Shown: positions 1-8,387 of the stretch, one piece after another
Layout of the letters: each line of letters starts with the position of its first letter
Position numbering within the stretch: position 1 is the stretch's first letter
Assembly (NCBI RefSeq): GCF_016862375.1
Contig: NZ_BOMV01000039.1
Span: forward strand, 62,001-126,000
Reading direction: 5' to 3'
Length of the DNA: 64,000 bases
From: Paractinoplanes rishiriensis
Lineage (GTDB): Bacteria > Actinomycetota > Actinomycetes > Mycobacteriales > Micromonosporaceae
Translations under genes and position numbers: made by a program
Notes under the pieces: model-generated
Told to the model about the DNA's origin: nothing
The model's database searches: none
The model's input: only the letters and a program-made list of their open reading frames with translations

Positions 1-37
1 GAAACTGTCCCCTAGTCGGCCGCAGGGGGATACGAAA

Positions 38-1558
38 GTGAATGGTTCGGTGCTGCCCGAGGATGTGCTGCGTGACGCACCGACGTACACGCCGCACCCG
101 CACGAGCTCGCGGACCTCGACCTTCTGCTGTCCGGAGCCTATGCGCCGCTCACCGGGTTTCTCGGGCGGGCCGATCTGACCTCACTCCGCCGGCGGGGGC
201 AGCTGGCCGACGGGACGCCGTGGCCGGTGCCGGTCACTTTGGAGGTTCCCGCCGAGCTGGCCACCGCGCTGGTGCTCGACGATCCGCTGCACCGGACGAT
301 CATCCTGACCGATCCGGAGGGGGCGCCGGTCGCGGCCCTCGAGGTCAGTGACGCCTGGCAGGCCGGGGAGCGCACCTACGGCGTGGGTGGCACGGTTCGC
401 CGGATGGGTGACGGCGGGCACGGGCCGTTCCAGCGGCTGCGGCGCAACCCGGAAGAGGTTCGGGCGCTGCTGCCACCGGGGCGCGTGCTCGGGGTGATCG
501 CCGACCGGCCGCTGCACCGACCACAACTGGCGCAGATCGCGCACGCCGCGCGTACGCTCGCTGCTCATCTTTTGATTTTGATTCCGGTCAGTGGGCCGGG
601 GCCGGACGGATTGCCGCCGGAGGCCCTGGTGCGGTCCGTCTTCTCGGCGCGGGATCGGATGCCGCCGGCGACCGTGGTGGCCGTTTCGCTGCTGCCTCGC
701 GGGGACGAGATGCGCGACGCGATGCTCCGGGCTCGGGTGGCCGCGGCGTACGGCGTCACCCATGTTCTTTCCACCGGCGACATGCTCTCCGGTGGCGGGC
801 TGCGGGTGCTGGTGCCGCGCGAACTCGCCTATGACAACCGGGACGGGCAGTGGCGCTGGCGCGACGACATCCCGCCGCGCAACCGGCGGCTGGCCATGTC
901 CGCGGCCGAGATCAACGACCTGCTGGACCGTGGTTTCCCGCTGCCGGAGTGGCACACGCCGCCGGCCGTCGCCAAGGAACTGGTGCGCGCCCGCCCGCCC
1001 CGCCGGCACCGCGGCCTGGTCGTCTTCTTCACCGGCTTCTCCGGCTCCGGCAAGTCGACCATCGCCCGCGGGCTGGCCGATTCGCTGCGGGAGTCGGGCG
1101 AGCGCACCATCACCCTGCTCGACGGCGACGTGGTCCGCCGGGAGTTGTCCGCGGGCCTGGGCTTCAGCAAGGCGGACCGGGACCGCAACGTGCGCCGGAT
1201 CGGCTGGGTCGCCGCCGAGGTAGGCCGGCACCGGGGCATGGCCGTCGCCTGCCCGATCGCGCCCTACGAGAACGCCCGGGCCGCGGTCCGCGCGATGGCG
1301 CAGGACGCCGGCGCCGGTTTTGTGCTGGTGCACGTGAACACCCCGCTCGAGGTCTGCGAGCAGCGTGACCGCAAGGGCCTGTACGCCCGGGCCCGGGCCG
1401 GCCAGCTGCGCGGAATGACCGGCATCGATGACCCGTACGAGGAGCCGGCGGACGCCGAGCTGACCATCGACACCACCACCATGACGGTGCCGGAGGCGAT
1501 CGAGCTCGTGCTGGCCTACCTGGTGGAGAACGGCTGGGTGGAGCCCAAACTGACCTAA
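38..1558 (+). CDS. APS kinase with N-terminal ATP-sulfurylase-like domain
   Basis: The C-terminal ~180 residues are a complete adenylylsulfate kinase that phosphorylates APS to PAPS, the cytoplasmic sulfate donor. The P-loop GFSGSGKST (333-341) is followed by LLDGDVVRREL, DRDRNVRRIG, CPIAPYENAR, CEQRDRKGLYARAR and MTGIDDPYEEP, all expected for an active enzyme. Residues 1-310 have the ATP-sulfurylase fold (GAYAPLTGFLG; RVAAAYGVTHVL), but the substrate motifs are altered: QxRNPxH reads ADRPLHRP and GRDHAG reads STGDMLSG. That half is probably non-catalytic. GTG start at 38 follows GGGGGA with good spacing. The neighbouring sulfotransferase genes suggest its PAPS feeds polysaccharide sulfation rather than only cysteine synthesis. 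Confidence 0.88.
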   Translation: MNGSVLPEDVLRDAPTYTPHPHELADLDLLLSGAYAPLTGFLGRADLTSLRRRGQLADGTPWPVPVTLEVPAELATALVLDDPLHRTIILTDPEGAPVAALEVSDAWQAGERTYGVGGTVRRMGDGGHGPFQRLRRNPEEVRALLPPGRVLGVIADRPLHRPQLAQIAHAARTLAAHLLILIPVSGPGPDGLPPEALVRSVFSARDRMPPATVVAVSLLPRGDEMRDAMLRARVAAAYGVTHVLSTGDMLSGGGLRVLVPRELAYDNRDGQWRWRDDIPPRNRRLAMSAAEINDLLDRGFPLPEWHTPPAVAKELVRARPPRRHRGLVVFFTGFSGSGKSTIARGLADSLRESGERTITLLDGDVVRRELSAGLGFSKADRDRNVRRIGWVAAEVGRHRGMAVACPIAPYENARAAVRAMAQDAGAGFVLVHVNTPLEVCEQRDRKGLYARARAGQLRGMTGIDDPYEEPADAELTIDTTTMTVPEAIELVLAYLVENGWVEPKLT

Positions 1559-1570
1559 ACCCATCACGAA

Positions 1571-1634
1571 GGCGGGCTTGGGCCGTTACCCCGTAGGGGC
1601 GAAACGCCCGATTGCCAACCCCGAAAGGCCCGCC
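1571..1634 (+). promoter_or_regulatory. Structured spacer before the chain-length gene
   Basis: An outer stem GGCGGGC (1571-1577) pairs with GCCCGCC (1628-1634), next to the AAAGG ribosome-binding sequence (1624-1628) of the following gene. Inside it, GGGCG-AAA-CGCCC (1597-1609) competes with CCCC-GTA-GGGG (1589-1599) for the same G run. The mutually exclusive pairings and the overlap with the translation-initiation region suggest RNA-level control. It could also simply be a processing or attenuation hairpin. I do not recognise a known riboswitch class. Confidence 0.35.
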
Positions 1635-1639
1635 GACCG

Positions 1640-3409
1640 ATGGAACCGTCTCGCCCTGCGGATGTCTCGCACTATCTCGGCGTGTTCCGCCGGCACTGGT
1701 GGATCGCACTGATCGCGACGGGTGCCGGTCTGGCCGCGGGCGCGGCGCTGACCAGCGCACTGCCCAAGGTGTACGAGTCGTCGACCGCGGTCCTGGTGCA
1801 GGCTCTCGACCAGGACACGAACGCGCAGGGCGGCCGGACCAAGGGCTCAGTCAACCTGGACACCGAGGCGCAGCTGGTCGGCTCGGGCGCGGTCGCCACC
1901 AAGGCCGCCGCGCTGCTGCGATCCGCACGCTCGCCGATCGACCTGGCCAAGGACGTCAAGGTCGAGGTGCCGGCGAACACCACCGTTCTGGTGATCACGT
2001 TCAAGGCCGGTTCGCCGCAGGAGGCACAGTCCGGTTCGCATGCGTTCGCCGAGGCGTACCTGCGCAACCGCGAGGAGACCGCCCAGCACGGCCTGGACCA
2101 GCAGATCAAGACGCTGACCACCAAGATCAAACAGCTCACCACGACGCTGACCGGGATCAACGGCCGGCTGTCGCGGGCGGTCAAGGGCAGCCCGGACGAG
2201 AGCAACCTGCAGAGCCTGCGCAACAACTCGCAGAACCAGCTGAACGGGCTGACCGGCCGGCTGAACGAGCTGACCACCACGACCGTGGGCGCCGGCAGCA
2301 TCATCAGCGACGCCCGGCTGCCGGACACCCCGGTGAGCCCGAACGGGATGATCAACCTGGCCACCGGCGGGATGATCGGCCTGCTGCTCGGGGTCGGTGC
2401 GGCGTTCGTCCGGGAACGGTTCGACCGGCGGCTGCGGTCCGCCGCCGACGTGCGCGACCGGGGCCGGGTGAACGTGCTGGCGGCGCTGGACGAGCGCACC
2501 ACGCCGCACTTCGACGACGTGCTACAGCCGTACGGCGCCGGCGGCCGGGTCTTCAACCGGCTGCGCAACGAGATCCTCGCGACGCTGCGGCCGAGCGACC
2601 AGGTGATCGTGGTGACCGGTACCAGCCGCGGGTCGGCCGCCACCCTGGTGGCCGCGAACCTGGCCGCCGCGCTGGCCCGCACCGGCAGCGACGTCGTGCT
2701 GATCGGCGCGCACCTGCCGGACAGCGTGGTGGACGCCGCGCCGCTGGCCCGGATGCTCGGTGTCTCGGCCGTACCGGGTCTGTCCGACCTGCTGGCCGGC
2801 CGGGTCGGCCTGGCCCGCGCGATCCAGCGCACCCCGCGCATCCCGTCGCTGCGGGTGATCACCACGGGTGGTGCCGCCACCGCGGCCGGGCTGATGCAGT
2901 CGCAGCGGCTCAAGGACACCCTGGAGGCACTGCGCCGGCAGGGCGGGTACGTGGTGATCGAGGCGCCGTCGACCAGCAGCAGCGCCGACGCGCAGAGCCT
3001 GGCCAGCCTCGCTGACGCGGCCATCCTCGCGGTCGAGCTGCGCAAGTCGCGCCGCCCGGCCCTGTTGGACGCGGCCGAGCAGTTGCAGCGGGTCGGCACC
3101 CCGCTGCTCGGCGCGGTCGTGCTGCCCCGGCTGTCGCACCTGCCGATCGTCGACGTGAGCGCGCCGGCCGTGACGCTGACCGCGGACTCCAACAAGATCA
3201 CCGATGCCGACCTGACCCAGCCGATGCGCTTTCCGACGAACACGGTTTCCTCCAAGGAGGCCAAGGCGCGGGAGAAGGCGCTCAACGAGAAAACCGCCCC
3301 GAACGCGCAGGTGCGTCCCCGTTCCGCGGAGTCGAGTGACGAGATCACCGCGGTGCTCGACATGTCGGGCATGAAGGACACGGCGAACTCGGAGGGCGAC
3401 GGGAAGTGA
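1640..3409 (+). CDS. Wzz/BY-kinase-like polysaccharide chain-length protein
   Basis: This polysaccharide co-polymerase-type membrane protein probably sets chain length during Wzy-dependent polymerisation. It has a first membrane segment at about residues 19-41, an extracytoplasmic coiled region rich in Thr/Lys/Leu (about 145-225), and a second segment near 235-257. The C-terminal cytoplasmic domain resembles bacterial tyrosine kinases. Its P-loop position reads GTSRGSAAT (327-335) and lacks the essential lysine, and the Walker A' strand reads VVLIGAHLPD without the usual aspartate. It is therefore probably a pseudokinase or non-ATP-binding scaffold. There is no C-terminal tyrosine cluster. 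The stop overlaps the next start by 4 bases (GTGA), so translation is likely coupled. Confidence 0.8.
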   Translation: MEPSRPADVSHYLGVFRRHWWIALIATGAGLAAGAALTSALPKVYESSTAVLVQALDQDTNAQGGRTKGSVNLDTEAQLVGSGAVATKAAALLRSARSPIDLAKDVKVEVPANTTVLVITFKAGSPQEAQSGSHAFAEAYLRNREETAQHGLDQQIKTLTTKIKQLTTTLTGINGRLSRAVKGSPDESNLQSLRNNSQNQLNGLTGRLNELTTTTVGAGSIISDARLPDTPVSPNGMINLATGGMIGLLLGVGAAFVRERFDRRLRSAADVRDRGRVNVLAALDERTTPHFDDVLQPYGAGGRVFNRLRNEILATLRPSDQVIVVTGTSRGSAATLVAANLAAALARTGSDVVLIGAHLPDSVVDAAPLARMLGVSAVPGLSDLLAGRVGLARAIQRTPRIPSLRVITTGGAATAAGLMQSQRLKDTLEALRRQGGYVVIEAPSTSSSADAQSLASLADAAILAVELRKSRRPALLDAAEQLQRVGTPLLGAVVLPRLSHLPIVDVSAPAVTLTADSNKITDADLTQPMRFPTNTVSSKEAKAREKALNEKTAPNAQVRPRSAESSDEITAVLDMSGMKDTANSEGDGK

Positions 3410-4776
3410 CCGTTGCTCCGGCCCTCCCCCGGACCGGCCCGGCACACGGCACCCGTAAGCCCACCACGCTGCCGGCCTGGCCGGTGGCGAGCATCCTGGC
3501 CTTCTATCCGCTGTGGTGGGCGCTCGGGCTGGGCGTCCTGATCTTCGCGGCGATGGCCGTGCCGATGCTGTTCCTGCTGCTCCGGCGGCGGGCGGCCGGT
3601 CGGCCGCTGCGCCTGCCGCCCGGGTTCGGCTGGTGGGCGCTGTTCCTGGTGGCGGTCGTGGTCAGCATCGGTGCGCTGGGTGCCGACCCGCCGGGGACGG
3701 TGGCCGAGCACGCCACCGACCGGCTCACCGCGGTCGCGTACAAGCTCATCATGTATTTGGCTTTGACGGTTCTGCTGGTCTACGCCGGCAACCTCACCGA
3801 GGTGGAACTGCCCCGGCGGCGCCTGGTCAAGCTGCTCGGCTGGATGTTCGTGGTGACCGTGGCCGGCGGCGTGCTGGGCATGGTGGCCGGCACGTTCGAG
3901 TTCACCTCGCCGGTTGAGATGCTGTTGCCGCCGGGGGTGCGCAACAAGGGCTTCGTGCAGTCGCTGGTGCACCCGTACGCCGCTCAGATCATGGACCTCG
4001 TCGGCGGCGAGAAGCCCCGCCCGGCCGCGCCCTGGGGGTACACCAACACCTGGGGGAACAACTTCTGCCTGCTGCTCGGCTGGATGGTGGTGGCCGCCTG
4101 GCGGAGCGGCCGGGGGAAGTACAAGTTCGCGGCCGTGATCTGCCTGCTGGTCTCGATCGCGCCCGCCGTGGTCTCGCTCAACCGCGGCCTGTGGATCGGG
4201 CTCGGCGTGCTGGTGATCTATGTGGCCGCCCGCTACGTGCTGGCCGGCAAGCTCTGGATCATCGGCGTGGTCACAGTGGCCGCCGCCATGCTCACGGTCG
4301 CGCTGGTGGCCACCCCGCTCGGCGGCGTGATCAGCGCCCGGCTGGACAACGGCAAGTCGAACGGGGTGCGCTCGTTCCTGGTCGACCGGGCGCTGGACGG
4401 CTTCACCGGCTCACCGGTGATCGGCTACGGCGGCACCCGCAGCACCCTGGGCGGCCGCAACTCGATCGCGGTCGGCGAGAGCGCGGGCTGCGAGCGCTGC
4501 GGCAACTTCACCGTCGGCGGCAACGGCCAGCTGTGGCAGTTGCTGTACGCACACGGCACCGTCGGCACGGTCGGCTACCTCGGCTTCTTCGCGTACGGGC
4601 TGTGGCGGTTCCGCCGGGACCGGTCGCCGATCGGGGTGGCCGGCAGCGCCGCGCTGGTCACCTCGTTCTCCGCCATGCTCTGGTACAACTCGCTGGTCAC
4701 CCCTCTGGCCTTCATGGTTCTGGCGTTTGCGCTGCTCTGGCGCAACTCGATCGAGGGGAACGAACCCACAACATGA
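3406..4776 (+). CDS. O-antigen ligase/polymerase-like membrane protein (Wzy-type)
   Basis: A 456-residue protein with about ten hydrophobic segments, such as ILAFYPLWWALGLGVLIFAA near the start and FMVLAFALLWR near the end, and a large external loop around residues 300-370. This is the usual organisation of Wzy polymerases and WaaL-type ligases, which join lipid-linked repeat units outside the membrane. Position between a Wzz-like and a flippase gene favours polymerase. The GTG start overlaps the upstream stop (GTGA) and the 3' end overlaps the next gene as ATGA, so it sits inside a translationally coupled operon. The family shows little sequence conservation, so ligase activity cannot be excluded. 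Confidence 0.72.
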   Translation: MTVAPALPRTGPAHGTRKPTTLPAWPVASILAFYPLWWALGLGVLIFAAMAVPMLFLLLRRRAAGRPLRLPPGFGWWALFLVAVVVSIGALGADPPGTVAEHATDRLTAVAYKLIMYLALTVLLVYAGNLTEVELPRRRLVKLLGWMFVVTVAGGVLGMVAGTFEFTSPVEMLLPPGVRNKGFVQSLVHPYAAQIMDLVGGEKPRPAAPWGYTNTWGNNFCLLLGWMVVAAWRSGRGKYKFAAVICLLVSIAPAVVSLNRGLWIGLGVLVIYVAARYVLAGKLWIIGVVTVAAAMLTVALVATPLGGVISARLDNGKSNGVRSFLVDRALDGFTGSPVIGYGGTRSTLGGRNSIAVGESAGCERCGNFTVGGNGQLWQLLYAHGTVGTVGYLGFFAYGLWRFRRDRSPIGVAGSAALVTSFSAMLWYNSLVTPLAFMVLAFALLWRNSIEGNEPTT

Positions 4777-6002
4777 GCCCGGTGAAAACCGCACCGGCCG
4801 AGCTGACGGCCGGGGACGCGGCACTTCGTACCCAGTACCTCAACGAGGTGCTCGAGCTGCTCTACCCGGCGCCGTGCCGCACCAACGGCGCGCCGGGCAC
4901 ACCGATCGCCGAATACCTGGTGGTGCCGGACGCCCGCCGGCCGCGCCTGCTGGTGCCGGCCGGTTCCCGGCGGGTGGCCGCGGCCGCGGTCCGCCGGTAC
5001 GCCGAGCCGCAGTCCCGCGCCGCCAAGCTGAAGCGGGACGCGGTGGTCGCCGCGGTGCGCACCGGTGCGTCCGCGGTGCTGCTGCGGGACCGGATCCGGG
5101 TCACCGGCCCGTATTCGGCCAGCATCGACGGCTTCCTCAGCGAGGTGCTGGGCCGGGAGCTTTCGGTCAGCGTCCACATCGGCCCGGCCCGGGCCAACCG
5201 CAAGCCGGTGGTCCAGCTGATCGGTCCCGAGGGCGACACGTTCGGCTTCGGCAAGCTCGGCACCGGCCCGCTCACCCAGCGGCTGGTCAAGGCCGAGACC
5301 GCGGCGCTGACCGCGCTGGGCGGCAGCGGGCTGACCAGGCTGACCGTGCCCCGCGTGCTGTTCGCCGGCGAGTGGCGCGGTCTGCAGGTGCTGATCCAGT
5401 CGGCGCTGCCGGTGTGGCTGCCCCGGGCGCCGCTGACCCAGCGCCGGCTGGTGGCCGCCATGCTCGACATCGCCGGCTGCTGCGGATACACCAACGGCAC
5501 CGTGGAGAACAGCGCGTACTGGCACGAGCTGCGCGCCCGGCTCGGCGCGGTGGGCGACCGGCCCGAGGCGGCCGGCCTGGCCGCGGCCGCGGAACTGCTG
5601 GTCAAGCACGCCGGCGACACGGTGTTCCGGTACGGCGCCTGGCACGGCGACTGGGCGCCCTGGAACATGGCGAACCTGGCCGACGCGCTGCTGGTCTGGG
5701 ACTGGGAGCGGTTCGCCACCGGGGTGCCGATGGGCTTCGACGCGGTCCACCACGAGCTGCAGAAGCGGATCCAGTCGACCGGCGACGCCAAGGACGCGGT
5801 CGAGCAGACCGTGCGCCGGGCCGGCGAGTTGCTGGGCCCGTTCGGGGTGCCGCCGGAGGGCCGCGAGGTCACCGCGCTGCTCTACCTGGTCGACCTGGCC
5901 GTCCGTTACCTGACCGACCGCCAGGCCGAGGCCGGCGCGCGGCTGGGCGTGCTCGGCACCTGGCTGCTGCCGGTGCTGATCCGCCGGGTCGAGGAGCTCT
6001 GA
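4773..6002 (+). CDS. APH-fold phosphotransferase in polysaccharide cluster
   Basis: A 409-residue protein whose C-terminal half carries the aminoglycoside-phosphotransferase/choline-kinase signature: HGDWAPWN (291-298, catalytic loop) and DWE (310-312, metal-binding). The substrate is unknown; a sugar, lipid-linked intermediate or small alcohol of the polysaccharide pathway is more likely than an antibiotic, given the location. The N-terminal ~140 residues match nothing I recognise. The start is set by the ATGA overlap with the upstream polymerase gene. It ends 10 bases before the sulfotransferase start, consistent with one operon. Confidence 0.7.
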   Translation: MSPVKTAPAELTAGDAALRTQYLNEVLELLYPAPCRTNGAPGTPIAEYLVVPDARRPRLLVPAGSRRVAAAAVRRYAEPQSRAAKLKRDAVVAAVRTGASAVLLRDRIRVTGPYSASIDGFLSEVLGRELSVSVHIGPARANRKPVVQLIGPEGDTFGFGKLGTGPLTQRLVKAETAALTALGGSGLTRLTVPRVLFAGEWRGLQVLIQSALPVWLPRAPLTQRRLVAAMLDIAGCCGYTNGTVENSAYWHELRARLGAVGDRPEAAGLAAAAELLVKHAGDTVFRYGAWHGDWAPWNMANLADALLVWDWERFATGVPMGFDAVHHELQKRIQSTGDAKDAVEQTVRRAGELLGPFGVPPEGREVTALLYLVDLAVRYLTDRQAEAGARLGVLGTWLLPVLIRRVEEL

Positions 6003-6012
6003 GGAGAGCCAG

Positions 6013-6891
6013 ATGAACGTGCGCAACCTGCCGGCCCCGATGAAACGGGTCGTGCACCTGGGCACCCGCTCGTACGGCCGGCTGACCGCCCCGGGGCGGA
6101 TGACCCCTTCGTTCCTGATCTGCGGCGGCCAGCGCTGCGGCACCACCTCGATGTACCGGGCGCTGGCCGCGCACCCGGTGGTGCTCAAGGCCGTGCTGCA
6201 CAAGGGCGTGCACTACTTCGACACGTCGTACGACCGGGGGTTGGACTGGTACCGGGCGCATTTCCCGCTGAACCGCAGCGCCGACAAGGTCTCCGAGCGG
6301 TACGGCGTGACGGCGCAGACCTTCGAGTCGAGCCCGTACTACATGTACCACCCGCAGGCGGCCGCCCGGATCGCCCGCGACCTGCCCCAGGCCCGGCTCG
6401 TGGTGCTCGTGCGCGACCCGGTGGAGCGGGCCTACTCGCAGCACCACCACGAGGTGGCCCGCGGCTTCGAGCCGGAACGCGACTTCGGCGGCGCGCTGGC
6501 CCTGGAAGCGGCCCGGCTGCACCGGCAGGAGGAGCGGCTGGCCGAGGACCCGTCCTACTACAGCTTCGCCCACCAGCACCACGCCTACCGGGCCCGCGGC
6601 GAGTACGCCCGCTACCTGAACGTGATGGCCCAGCACGTGGGCCGGGACCGGATCCACGTGGTGGAGAGCGAGCGGTTCTTCAGCGAGCCCGAGGACGTGT
6701 ACGACGAGGTCTGCAACTTCCTCGGCCTGCCGACCTACCTCGAACGGCCGCCGTTCGAGCGGCACAACGCCCGGCCCCGGCAGAGCGACATGGACGCGGG
6801 CCTGCGCCGTGAGCTGACCAACCATTACCTGCCGCACGACGAGGCGCTGGCCCGGTGGCTGGGCCGGATGCCGGTCTGGCGCAGTACATGA
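6013..6891 (+). CDS. PAPS-dependent sulfotransferase
   Basis: This protein transfers sulfate from PAPS to an acceptor, probably a sugar hydroxyl or amine of the polysaccharide. The 5'-phosphosulfate loop GGQRCGTTS (38-46) and the 3'-phosphate motif RDPVERAYSQHH (134-145) are both intact and resemble the heparan/carbohydrate sulfotransferase family. HKGVHYFD near residue 65 is also family-typical. There is no signal peptide, so it should act in the cytoplasm on lipid-linked intermediates. GAGGAG precedes the ATG at suitable distance. The PAPS-forming kinase at the head of the cluster supplies its co-substrate. The acceptor cannot be told from sequence. Confidence 0.85.
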   Translation: MNVRNLPAPMKRVVHLGTRSYGRLTAPGRMTPSFLICGGQRCGTTSMYRALAAHPVVLKAVLHKGVHYFDTSYDRGLDWYRAHFPLNRSADKVSERYGVTAQTFESSPYYMYHPQAAARIARDLPQARLVVLVRDPVERAYSQHHHEVARGFEPERDFGGALALEAARLHRQEERLAEDPSYYSFAHQHHAYRARGEYARYLNVMAQHVGRDRIHVVESERFFSEPEDVYDEVCNFLGLPTYLERPPFERHNARPRQSDMDAGLRRELTNHYLPHDEALARWLGRMPVWRST

Positions 6892-8387
6892 CGGAGGTCC
6901 TCGAGCGCCGGGCGGTCGAGAAGACGGCGCGCGGCGGCCTGGCGAACATGGCCGGTTCGGCGCTGGCCGGCGGCACCGGCGTGGTGGTCACCTGGATCGC
7001 GGCCCGCTCGCTCGGCGCCGAGCAGGCCGGCGCGTTCTTCGCGGCCACCGCGGCGTTCGTGCTGACCGGCGGCCTGGCCAAGCTCGGCACCCAGACCGGC
7101 CTGGTGTACTGGCCGGCCCGGCTGCGCACCACCGGCCGGGCCCACCTGCTGGGTGCCTGCCTGCGCACCGGGCTGCTGCCGGTGCTGGTGCTGTCGGTGC
7201 TGCTGGCCGCGCTGATGTGGCTGGCCGCGCCGCAGATCGCGGCGGCCACCGCGCGGGAGTCGCCGGCCGTGGTGGGCGCGCACACCGCGGGCATCCGGAT
7301 GCTGGCGGTCTTCCTGCCGTTGCAGGCGCTCACCGATGCGCTGCTGACCGCGACCCGGGGTTACCGGGCGATGCGGCCGACCGTGCTCTACGACCGGGTC
7401 CTGCGCAGCGCGTTACAGCTGGTGCTGGTGGCCTGGGCCGGAGTCGCGGCGGGCTCGCTGGCGATGTTCGCGTGCGCGTGGGCGGCGCCCTATCTGCCGG
7501 TGACGGTGCTGGCGGCGTACGCACTCCGCAAGGTCTATCGCGCGGGCAAACCGGCCGGAGTGACCACCCACCCAGCCGAACGGCGCGCGCTGCGCCGCGA
7601 GTTCTGGCAGTTCACCGGGCCGCGCGCGCTGGCCAGCGTCGCCCAACTGGCGCTGCAGCGGGTGGACGTGCTGCTGGTGGCGCTGCTGGGCGGGCTGGCA
7701 CCGGCCGCCGTCTACGCGGTCGCCGGCCGGTTCGTGGTGCTGATCCAGTTCGCCAACCAGGGCGTCTCGCAGTCGGTGCAGCCGCGACTGGCCGAGGCGC
7801 TGGCCGCCGGCGATCTCGCGGCGGCCAAGCGGCTCTATCAGACCGCGACCGGGTGGCTGGTGCTGGTGACCTGGCCGATCTGCCTGCTGGTGATCGTGTT
7901 CGCGCCGGTCTACCTGCGGCTGTTCGGCGCCGGGTACGCGGCCGGCGCGCCGGTGGTCCTGGTGCTGGCCGGCGCCATGCTGGTGGCGACCGGCTGCGGC
8001 ATGGTCGACATGGTCCTCGCGATGGCCGGCCGAACCTCGTGGAACCTGGTCAACGTGCTGCTCGCGCTCGCCGTCACGGTGGCGCTCGACGTGCTGCTCA
8101 TCCCCCGCCTCGGCGCGCTCGGCGCGGCCCTGGGGCTGGCCGGCGCGCTGCTGGTCAACAACCTGCTGCCGCTGATCCAGGTGGGCCGCTCGGCCGGCCT
8201 GCACCCGTTCGGGCCCGGCACCCGGGCCGCGGCGCTGCTGTCGGTGACCTGCTTCGGCGTACTTCCGCACGTGGCCGGACCGGCCATGGGGCTCGCACTC
8301 GGCGGCCCCGCCTTCCTGGCCGGGGCGTGGCTGTTGCGCGACCGGCTCGCGCTGAAGGCCTTCACATCATCAAGGAGGACAAGTTGA
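6888..8387 (+). CDS. Wzx-like polysaccharide flippase
   Basis: A 499-residue polytopic membrane protein with about 12-14 predicted helices, of the MATE/MVF/Wzx type that flips lipid-linked repeat units across the membrane. The N-terminal region GGLANMAGSALAGGTGVVVTW and the repeated hydrophobic pairs separated by short Arg-rich loops fit this family. The ATG at 6888 overlaps the sulfotransferase stop (ATGA) and is preferred to an upstream in-frame start at 6855 that would lie inside the sulfotransferase. Its place after polymerase and sulfotransferase genes suggests that modification happens before export. Confidence 0.8.
   Translation: MTEVLERRAVEKTARGGLANMAGSALAGGTGVVVTWIAARSLGAEQAGAFFAATAAFVLTGGLAKLGTQTGLVYWPARLRTTGRAHLLGACLRTGLLPVLVLSVLLAALMWLAAPQIAAATARESPAVVGAHTAGIRMLAVFLPLQALTDALLTATRGYRAMRPTVLYDRVLRSALQLVLVAWAGVAAGSLAMFACAWAAPYLPVTVLAAYALRKVYRAGKPAGVTTHPAERRALRREFWQFTGPRALASVAQLALQRVDVLLVALLGGLAPAAVYAVAGRFVVLIQFANQGVSQSVQPRLAEALAAGDLAAAKRLYQTATGWLVLVTWPICLLVIVFAPVYLRLFGAGYAAGAPVVLVLAGAMLVATGCGMVDMVLAMAGRTSWNLVNVLLALAVTVALDVLLIPRLGALGAALGLAGALLVNNLLPLIQVGRSAGLHPFGPGTRAAALLSVTCFGVLPHVAGPAMGLALGGPAFLAGAWLLRDRLALKAFTSSRRTS

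Noticed and set aside
1672..3972. Long minus-strand open frame (766 codons) opposite the Wzz-like and polymerase genes
   Set aside because: Shadow frame typical of high-GC DNA: Arg/Ser/Pro-rich translation with no domain, while the plus strand encodes a recognisable membrane protein.
4773..6002. Aminoglycoside-resistance gene
   Set aside because: Although the kinase motif is APH-like, the context is polysaccharide synthesis and no resistance-specific features are visible.
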